Assembly (NCBI GenBank): GCA_963814905.1
Contig: CAWFEM010000013.1
Location: forward strand, 62,001 to 126,000
Direction: 5' to 3'
Origin: DASWJZ01 sp963814905
Lineage (GTDB): Bacteria; Pseudomonadota; Alphaproteobacteria; Rhizobiales; Afifellaceae
DNA length: 64,000 nucleotides
Below are positions 57,751 through 64,000 of this stretch, one piece after another; positions within the stretch are counted from its first letter, which is position 1, and every line of letters starts with the position of its first letter. The notes beneath the pieces are model-generated. The model searched no databases. It saw only the letters and a program-made list of their open reading frames with translations, and was not told the origin of the DNA. A program made the translations under genes and the position numbers.

Positions 57751-60700
57751 TCAAGGCGAACCGGGCGTTCCGGTTAGCGCAGGTCCGGCGGCGAGCATCT
57801 GTCTCAGGTTCTCCGGCCATTCCTCCTGGTCGGGCGGCAGCTTGTTCCGCCGCCTCAATTCGTCAACGATACTCAACGCCCTGCTGATGGCATCCGCCCG
57901 TTTCGTGCCGGTCGCCACGGCTGCAATCTCGTAGAGGCTTGCAGCCAAGTCCGACTGCCACTGTGCATTGGCCGAATCGAGCGCCGCCAGGCGCTCGGCA
58001 ATCGGGAGGCTCGTCTCGTAATTGGCAAGCGCGCTCACAATGTTTCCCTGCGCCTTGCGGACGGTCCCCATCACCCGGTAGCTGATGGAGAGATGGCGCT
58101 GCCACTGCGTGTCGTTCGGAAAGGCGGATGCGAAGCGGGCGGCTATCGCGAGGTTCGCCTTGTAGCTTTCAGCCGCCTCCGCAAGTTTTCCTTGCGCCAG
58201 CAAAACATCGCCAATGTTGGCGTAGCCGATAGACAGATCGCGCTGCAGCTCGATATCGCTGGGCGCGGCATCCGCGAGCTTGCGTATAATGTTGCGGCCC
58301 GCCCGGTAGCTATCAAGCGCGCCGGGATAGTCCTTCTCTTCAAGCTGCATGTCGCCCACCCGGGCGTAGCGGATCGCAAGATCGCGCTGTCGTGCAGTGT
58401 TGTTGGGAGCGGCCGCCACAAGGCGTTCGGCGATGTCGCGGCTCGCCTCGTAGCTCGCGAGCGCGTCGGAGAAACTTCCCAGCGCCGCCTTGATGTCACC
58501 GACCTTGGCGTGGCTGTACGAAAGATTGTACTGCACGTCCGGGTCATCGGGATCGCCGGTGGCGAGCCGCAACGCGATCTCCAGACTCCCCTCGTAGCTT
58601 TTCAGCGCTTCGGCGAGATTTCCCAAGGCCAGCTGAACGTCGCCGACCTTGCCGTGGCTGATCGACACGTCCTGCTGCAGATCCTTGTTGTCCGGATCGG
58701 CAGCCGCAAGCCGCACCGCGATCTCGTCGCTCGCCATATAGTTCGTAAGCGCGCTGTAGCGATATCCGAGCGCGAGTTGCGCATCGCCGATCCTGTCGTA
58801 GCTGATCGACAAATCGCGCTGCAAATCCGGTTCATTGGGATCGGCATCCGCAAGCTGCGAAGCGATCACACGCCGTGCGATGTAGGTGGCGAGCGCGCCT
58901 TCGAGGCTACCGAGCGCCATCTGAGCATCGCCGACATCGCCGAGGGTCATTGAGACCTCGCGCTGCAAATGCGTATCGTCGGGATTGGCGGCGGCAAGCG
59001 CCTTGCTGAGTGCGAGGCTTCCCTGATAGCTCTCGAGCGCCGCGTCGAAATACTCCCGCGCCATCTGGATTTCTCCGATCCGCGAGAGATCCGTCGCAAG
59101 CGTCCGGCGCCATTGCTCGTTGTCGGGGTCGACCTCGACGAGGTGCTCGGCAATGCGGCGAACCGCCTCGTAGCTCTCAAGGCTGCCCGGCTGATCTCCA
59201 TCCGCCCTCTGCACGGCGCCGATCCGCTCGTGCGCGAAGAGCAGGTCGCGCTGCCACCGCGCATTGTCGCGGTCGGCGGCGGCGAGGCTCTCGCCGATCG
59301 CGAGACTTGCCTCGTAGCTGGTGCGCGCGGCGTCGAGTTCGCCTCGCTTCAACTGCACGTCACCGATCAGGCCGTAGCTGACCGAGACGTCGTGCTGCCA
59401 ATCGGCATTGTTCGAGTCGCTGTAGGCGAGCCCCTCGCGGAGGCGAAGGCTCTCCCCGTAGCTGTCGAGCGCTTCCGCCAGCGTCCCCTTCTTCACCAGA
59501 AGGTCGCCGATCCGGTCATAGGCGTCGGCGAGATCGCGCTGCGCTTCCGGATTGCCGGAATCGGCGGCGGCGACCTCCTTGGAGACGGCAAGCGCGGCTT
59601 GGTAGCTGACGAGGGCTGCGTCGTTGTCGTCACGCGCCGCCTGCACGCCGCCGATCTTGACGTGACTGGCCACGACGTCCCTGCGCAGGTCCAGGTTCTC
59701 ACGGTCCGCCGCGCTGCGCCGCACGCGAATTCTTTGGCTCGCCTGGTAGCTCGAGAGCGCCGCGCCGGTATCGCCGGCGGCGAAATAGGTCTCGGCGAAG
59801 CTGTCGAGCATTTCCGCCCGGGTTCGCTCCGCGTTGTCCTTGTCCGACGAGGCTTGGGCAAATTCGCCGACCGTGCCCTCGATGCGATCGAAGATCTTGC
59901 GCATCTCTTCGGCCGGCACTCCTTCAGCGCCACGCAGCCCCACGGCAACGTCGCCGATGACGCTGCCGACGGCGTGGCGTGCGGCTTCGAAATTGCGCTG
60001 CGCCTCCTCCCTCGCCGCATGCTCGGCGGAGGCCTGCTCTGCCGCGGCCTGCTGCTCGGCTATGGCGCGGGTCTCGTTTTGAACCGCGAGCACCCGCCGA
60101 TTAACGGCCGCGGTACGCTGCCAGAACGCCGTGCCGGCAAGCGCCGCGCCGACCAGAGCCACGGCGATCAACGTGGCGATGGCGATGCTCTGGCGTCGCC
60201 CCTTGGCGCGGCGGCTCGCCCAGATGAGCTGCAGCGCCTCGCCATCGGCGGGTGGAGCCCCGCTCGGTCTTGCGTTGACCCAGCCTTCGGCCTGCTCAAG
60301 GGCAACCCCGCGCAACAAGTGCGCCCGCCAGCGGTCATCCTCCAGCCACTTCCGTCCCAGCTCGGCGAGCCTCGTCTGCTCCCTCAGCCAGTCACCATCG
60401 ACGTTAAGCGCATCCACCAGGCCTTTGAGGTGCTTCTCGAAGGCAAAGACGCCTTCCCCCGGCAGCACTTGCGAATGCGCCAGCGCTTCCGGCAACACCT
60501 CCGGCCCAACCGCCTCGATCATTAAGGCGATCACACGTTTGTTCAGCCGCTGCGCGTCGGCGAGTTCCATCCTGCACCGACGCGATCGAGTCGATTGCTG
60601 GCTAACGAGCCAGACGACCGTATCCGACGCGCGAATGAGGCGACGCGTTTCCTCGCTTTGCGCAAGGTCGCGACGATCCACCGTGACGGCGAATCCCTGA

Positions 60701-60840
60701 ACCTGGAGAACAGCGACCAATCGGTCCGCAACAGCAACGTCCTGGCGCGAACTCGAAATGAAGACCTTCAGACGGTCGCCGCGGGCATCAGCGTCGCTCA
60801 CGAGGGCCTCGACGGTCTCAAGCGTCAAGCGCTGACGCAA
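57751..60840 (-). CDS. TIR-domain membrane protein with fourteen 48-residue TPR-like repeats
   Basis: The 1029-aa product has four parts. First is a TIR domain (about residues 22-148: RLKVFISSSRQDVAVADRLV, then VVWLVSQQST and RRCRMELADAQ with the likely catalytic E92). A linker with WLREQTRLAELGRKWLEDD, common in TIR effectors, follows. Third come one membrane helix (about 219-240) and a coiled coil (about 245-290). Last is an array of exactly fourteen 48-aa units (330-1001) of the form RDLSISYDRIGDVQ/ALxSYEASLxIAERLA. The TIR side should be cytosolic. Bacterial TIRs often degrade NAD+ in defence. The frame starts at a TTG; GTG at 60801 has a better ribosome site (GAGG). Accessory gene between xerD and accA. 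Confidence 0.85.
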   Translation of the reverse strand: MRQRLTLETVEALVSDADARGDRLKVFISSSRQDVAVADRLVAVLQVQGFAVTVDRRDLAQSEETRRLIRASDTVVWLVSQQSTRSRRCRMELADAQRLNKRVIALMIEAVGPEVLPEALAHSQVLPGEGVFAFEKHLKGLVDALNVDGDWLREQTRLAELGRKWLEDDRWRAHLLRGVALEQAEGWVNARPSGAPPADGEALQLIWASRRAKGRRQSIAIATLIAVALVGAALAGTAFWQRTAAVNRRVLAVQNETRAIAEQQAAAEQASAEHAAREEAQRNFEAARHAVGSVIGDVAVGLRGAEGVPAEEMRKIFDRIEGTVGEFAQASSDKDNAERTRAEMLDSFAETYFAAGDTGAALSSYQASQRIRVRRSAADRENLDLRRDVVASHVKIGGVQAARDDNDAALVSYQAALAVSKEVAAADSGNPEAQRDLADAYDRIGDLLVKKGTLAEALDSYGESLRLREGLAYSDSNNADWQHDVSVSYGLIGDVQLKRGELDAARTSYEASLAIGESLAAADRDNARWQRDLLFAHERIGAVQRADGDQPGSLESYEAVRRIAEHLVEVDPDNEQWRRTLATDLSRIGEIQMAREYFDAALESYQGSLALSKALAAANPDDTHLQREVSMTLGDVGDAQMALGSLEGALATYIARRVIASQLADADPNEPDLQRDLSISYDRIGDAQLALGYRYSALTNYMASDEIAVRLAAADPDNKDLQQDVSISHGKVGDVQLALGNLAEALKSYEGSLEIALRLATGDPDDPDVQYNLSYSHAKVGDIKAALGSFSDALASYEASRDIAERLVAAAPNNTARQRDLAIRYARVGDMQLEEKDYPGALDSYRAGRNIIRKLADAAPSDIELQRDLSIGYANIGDVLLAQGKLAEAAESYKANLAIAARFASAFPNDTQWQRHLSISYRVMGTVRKAQGNIVSALANYETSLPIAERLAALDSANAQWQSDLAASLYEIAAVATGTKRADAISRALSIVDELRRRNKLPPDQEEWPENLRQMLAAGPALTGTPGSP

Positions 60841-60998
60841 GACGGACTTCGGACGATAGAGATCGAATCTTCCGGCAGACCCTCAGAAGACTCAACAGAA
60901 CGGACCCAACTCTCATCGCCCTCATGCCACCGAACTATGCGTTCCTTCGTTTCCTTTCACAAGCTGCGTTTCGCGGCATTGATGTGGCGGTCCGCAAA

Positions 60999-61946
60999 CT
61001 AGCCGTCGGCAAGCGGGTGGTGCTTGTTGACAAGTTCCTTCAGACGCTCGTCGAGGACGTGGGTATATATCTGGGTGGTGGAGATGTCGGCATGGCCGAG
61101 CAGCGTCTGCACCACGCGCAGGTCCGCGCCGCCGGAAAGAAGATGCGTCGCGAAAGCGTGCCTCAGAACATGCGGCGAGAGCCCGCGCGTATCGAGACCG
61201 GCGCGCACCGCGATCGCTTTCAGGTCGCGGGCAAAGGCCTGACGCGTCATGTGCCCGCTCGCGCTGTCGGCCGGAAAGAGCCACTTCGATTGCGGCTTGC
61301 CGAGCGCCGTCCGCTCGCCGCGATAAAGATCGAGCGCGGCATGGGCGGCGAGGTTGAGCGGCACCAGTCGTTCGCGCCCGCCCTTCCCCGTCACGGCAAT
61401 AAAGGGACGGCCGGCACGGCCGGCGGTCGCCGGCAACGACACAAGCTCCGATACGCGCATTCCCGTCGCGTAGAGAAGCTCAAGCAGCGCCAGCATGCGA
61501 AGCGCCGCCAGCCGGCGTTGCGGCGTCAAATCCGGTTCGGCGGCCGCACCGCGCGCCGCCTCGAGCAGCCCGTCCACGTCCGCCACGGAAAGCACTTTCG
61601 GAAGATGCCGGCGCGGCTTCGGCCGCTCCGCGGTCGCAGTCGGATCGTCGTCGCGGATGCCTTCTGCCAGGAGGAACTTGAAGAACTGGCGGAGCGCGGA
61701 GAGCCGTCGCGCCTGCGAGCTTGCCGCGAGGCCGCGCCTGGCAAGCGCCCCGAGATAGCGGCGGATCTCCTCGGCGGAGGCGTCGGCGACCTTGCCGCAA
61801 TTCTCGCCAAAGTCGTCGAGATCGCGGCGATAGGCGGCAAGCGTGTTCGCAGCCGCACCGCGCTCCGCCGCCAGCATTTCCAGGAACGCCTCCACAAGCG
61901 CGGCGTCGCGCGTCCCGCCGCTAGGCGCGGAGCGCAGTCCGCTCAC
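60999..61946 (-). CDS. xerD: Site-specific tyrosine recombinase XerD
   Basis: XerD resolves chromosome dimers at dif with XerC and FtsK. The 315-aa protein has the catalytic residues Arg in GMRVSELVSL, Lys in VTGKGGRERLVPL, HxxR in SPHVLRHAFATHLL, His in LLGHADISTTQIY and nucleophile Tyr in YTHV. It starts at a GTG that overlaps the stop of the small upstream gene. The location in the accA-xerD-aroK neighbourhood supports XerD rather than an integrase. Confidence 0.94.
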   Translation of the reverse strand: MSGLRSAPSGGTRDAALVEAFLEMLAAERGAAANTLAAYRRDLDDFGENCGKVADASAEEIRRYLGALARRGLAASSQARRLSALRQFFKFLLAEGIRDDDPTATAERPKPRRHLPKVLSVADVDGLLEAARGAAAEPDLTPQRRLAALRMLALLELLYATGMRVSELVSLPATAGRAGRPFIAVTGKGGRERLVPLNLAAHAALDLYRGERTALGKPQSKWLFPADSASGHMTRQAFARDLKAIAVRAGLDTRGLSPHVLRHAFATHLLSGGADLRVVQTLLGHADISTTQIYTHVLDERLKELVNKHHPLADG

Positions 61947-62086
61947 GGCTGCAATCGATCATTCGGGACGCGCACGCTCATCTCGCGCTGCTTCGGCTCT
62001 ACCGAAACCACCAAGCCGATCATGGCGCCGTAGACCATCGCAACAATGAGCCCGAGCACGACAAGTAGTCGAATTAGGCTAGGCAT
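61943..62086 (-). CDS. 47-aa conserved membrane protein between xerD and aroK
   Basis: This tiny gene encodes MPSLIRLLVVLGLIVAMVYG, then AMIGLVVSVEPKQREMSVRV and a short tail: one membrane helix with a conserved E-P-x-x-R-E segment outside. Similar small proteins occur at this spot in other Hyphomicrobiales, which supports it as real. The ATG is at 62086, and its stop overlaps the xerD GTG. It is divergent from aroK. Function is unknown. Confidence 0.7.
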   Translation of the reverse strand: MPSLIRLLVVLGLIVAMVYGAMIGLVVSVEPKQREMSVRVPNDRLQP

Positions 62087-62219
62087 CGATCCGCATCTTC
62101 GCCGCGCCCCGTCTAGCCCGTTCGGCCGGCGGATAGCAAGGGAAGCGGGTGCGGGGGCGCGGCCAAGCTCGGCTTGACTTTGGCGCAAGGCGCGGAGACG
62201 ACGGCGGCGGAGGTTTCAA

Positions 62220-62810
62220 ATGGACGCCCGCAGCGCCGTGATCGACGGCGAACAAATAGACCGGATCGCCAAGAATCTGGGCAAACGCTGCATCGTGCTC
62301 GTCGGCATGATGGGCGCGGGCAAGACCTCGATCGGCAGGCGCCTCGCAAACCTCCTGCACATGCCGTTCCTCGACGCGGATGCGGAGATCGAGAAGGCTG
62401 CCAACCTGACAATCCCGGAGATTTTCGCACAATATGGCGAGGCGCATTTCCGCGAGGGCGAGGAGCGCGTCGTGGCGCGGCTTCTGGCCGGCGGGCCGGC
62501 CGTGATCGCGACCGGCGGCGGTGCGTTCATGAGCGAGGCGACGCGCGCGGCCTGCCGCGAGAACGGCGTTACCGTGTGGCTCCGCGCCGACGTGCCGGTG
62601 CTCTTGGAGCGCGTGCGCAAGAAGGCGAACCGGCCGCTCCTCAACAATCCCGATCCGGAGGCGGTCTTGCGGCGGCTTCTTACCGAGCGCGAGCCGATCT
62701 ATCGACTCGCCGACATCGTCATCGCTTCGCGCGACGGGCCGCACCAGACAGTGATCGCGGAGCTGATCGCCGCGCTCGACGACGCCCTCAGCAGAAGGAA
62801 ACGGCCATGA
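62220..62810 (+). CDS. aroK: Shikimate kinase
   Basis: AroK phosphorylates shikimate with ATP. The 196-aa protein has the P-loop GMMGAGKTS, the shikimate-binding aspartate in FLDADAEIEK, GEAHFREGEERV, the GGGAF loop and the lid arginine in KKANRPLL. It has a 20-residue N-terminal extension before the kinase core, usual in alphaproteobacteria. The TGA overlaps the aroB ATG (ATGA), so the two are coupled. Confidence 0.95.
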   Translation: MDARSAVIDGEQIDRIAKNLGKRCIVLVGMMGAGKTSIGRRLANLLHMPFLDADAEIEKAANLTIPEIFAQYGEAHFREGEERVVARLLAGGPAVIATGGGAFMSEATRAACRENGVTVWLRADVPVLLERVRKKANRPLLNNPDPEAVLRRLLTEREPIYRLADIVIASRDGPHQTVIAELIAALDDALSRRKRP

Positions 62811-63944
62811 GCGCCGAAAGCGTGCGCGTCGAGCTTGGCAAGCGCAGCTACGACGTGGCGATCGGCCCCGGGCTGATTGGCGAGGCGGGCGCGCGGATCG
62901 GAGCCGCCCTCCCCGGCCGCCGGGTCGCGATCGTCACCGACGAGCACGTCGCAACACGGCATTTGCCGGCGCTCAGGGACTCGCTGGAGACGGCAGGCAT
63001 CGACGCGGCGGAGATCGTCGTGCCGCCCGGCGAGACGTCGAAGAGCTTCGAGCGCCTGCAGAGCGTGGTGGAGGCGATCCTGGAGGCGCGGCTTGAACGC
63101 GGCGACGCAATCGTCGCGCTCGGCGGCGGCGTGGTCGGGGACCTCGCCGGCTTCGCGGCGGCGGTGGCGCGGCGCGGGATGCATTTCGTGCAGATCCCGA
63201 CATCGCTCCTGGCGCAGGTCGATTCCAGCGTCGGCGGCAAGACCGGGATCAATGCGCGCCTTGGCAAGAACCTCGTCGGGGCTTTCCTGCAGCCCGACCT
63301 CGTGCTCGCCGACACCGACACGCTCGACACGCTTCCGGCGCGCGAGTTCCGCGCCGGCTATGCGGAGATGGCGAAAGCGGGCCTGATCGGGGACGCGGCC
63401 TTCTTCGCCTGGCTGGAGGAGAACCATACCAAAGTCTTCGCGGGCGGGCCGGCGCGCATCCGTGCGATCGCGGAGAGCGTGCGCTTCAAGGCCCGCAAAG
63501 TCGCCGCCGACGAGCGCGAGACCGGCGAGCGCGCGCTCCTCAATCTCGGCCATACATTCGCGCACGCGATCGAGGCCGCCTGCGGCTTCGACGCCAAGCG
63601 CCTCGTGCATGGCGAGGCCGTTTCGATCGGCGTCGTGCTCGCGCACGATTTCTCCGTCGCGGAAGGACTGGCCCCGGCGGAAGACGCAGCGCGGGCGCGC
63701 GCGCACCTTCAGGCGGTCGGCCTTCCCGTCTCACTCGGCGCGGTTCCCGGCCCGGCGATCTCGGCGGAGGAGCTGATGCGCCACATCGCCCAGGACAAGA
63801 AGGTGAAGCGCGGCCGGCTCGACCTTCATCCTGACGCACGGCATCGGCAAGGCGTTCATCGCCGACGACGTGCCGCCGGAAAAGGTGCTGGCGTTTCTCG
63901 ATGGGCAGGCCGCGACCCCGAAGCTGGCACCCCTACCCGATTGA
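62807..63944 (+). CDS. aroB: 3-dehydroquinate synthase, frameshift near the C-terminus
   Basis: AroB makes 3-dehydroquinate using NAD and a metal. Core features are intact: ALGGGVVGDLAGFAA (NAD), IPTSLLAQVDSSVGGKTGIN, FRAGYAEMAKAGLI, LNLGHTFAHAIEAA and VHGEAVSIGVVL. After KKVKRGRL at about 63819 the correct text (TFILTHGIGKAFIADD) continues one base later and ends with TGA at 63942-63944. An extra base in CTCGACC explains this. With it removed the protein is 378 aa. As sequenced, translation runs past the right edge in another frame. Confidence 0.93.
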
Positions 63945-64000
63945 GGGAGAATGTCTCTCACGCGCCCGCGCCCTTGCATCGCAGGCGCGCAGCACCGAAA

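Noticed and set aside
58969..60525. A 518-codon plus-strand frame opposite the TIR protein
   Set aside because: Periodic antisense shadow of the 144-bp repeats; no independent motif.
63951..64000. An ATG after aroB that might start the next gene
   Set aside because: A GAGGGAGA stretch precedes it, but the 16 visible codons show no recognisable N-terminus, so there is not enough sequence to call a gene.

Overview
This GC-rich 64 kb window reads as a chromosome segment of an alphaproteobacterium, most likely of the order Hyphomicrobiales (Rhizobiales). The evidence is a set of neighbourhoods typical of that group: a bacterial NDUFA12 homologue beside a DUF2155 gene and the aat-accC-accB-aroQ block; secA facing ppiC-like/argJ/mutT; comF-grxC-nitrilase-DUF1178; and accA, xerD, a tiny membrane protein and aroK-aroB. 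It also has a cobalamin-dependent ribonucleotide reductase, DUF1127 and DUF3369 proteins. Species cannot be named from sequence alone.

Layout. 0-3 kb: a cut gene, a response regulator/cytosolic hybrid kinase pair, and tRNA-Gln and tRNA-Pro. 3.3-9.5 kb: a five-gene dipeptide-type ABC importer (dppABCDF) followed by a convergent, frameshifted bioY. 9.5-17.7 kb: metabolic and envelope genes (metallo-beta-lactamase fold hydrolase, DUF1499, acyl-CoA ligase, amino-acid exporter, aminotransferase, M48 protease, DsbA-like protein). 17.7-22.6 kb: NDUFA12 and DUF2155 converge on aat/accC/accB/aroQ, with a TacA/TacT-type toxin-antitoxin module at the junction. 22.6-27.0 kb: nrdJ behind a two-box NrdR-like site. 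27.0-31.8 kb: an accessory strip with palindromic repeats around a DUF559 nuclease gene, KTSC and BrnA-like small proteins, an esterase, an acetyltransferase, a GH19 lysozyme-like enzyme and a host-attachment family protein with an FNR/FixK-like box. 31.9-44.9 kb: MFS exporter, SDR, M3 oligopeptidase (frameshifted), RhtB-type exporter, a ribose-type sugar ABC operon, lytic transglycosylase, WYL regulator, DUF1127, L,D-transpeptidase. 45-64 kb: mostly core genes, MsrA through aroB, with a membrane TIR/tetratricopeptide protein between xerD and accA.

Themes. Fatty-acid synthesis supply (accA, accB, accC), aromatic amino acid synthesis (aroQ, aroK, aroB), peptidoglycan processing (two L,D-transpeptidases, a lytic transglycosylase, a GH19 enzyme), and periplasmic redox and proteolysis (DsbA-like, MsrA, M48, parvulin) recur. 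The non-core material is concentrated in the TacAT module, the 27-32 kb strip and the TIR gene.

Two points deserve most attention. First, a DUF559 endonuclease gene lies between inverted double-hairpin repeats, and an apparent internal-deletion derivative of the same unit lies next to it, which resembles a mobile element with a non-autonomous MITE-like copy. Second, a TIR-transmembrane protein carries fourteen repeats of exactly 48 residues. A caution: four genes (bioY, nrdJ, the M3 peptidase, aroB) carry frameshifts, all of the same +1 type and all repaired to normal family length by removing one base. This looks more like a residual assembly error pattern than four real mutations.
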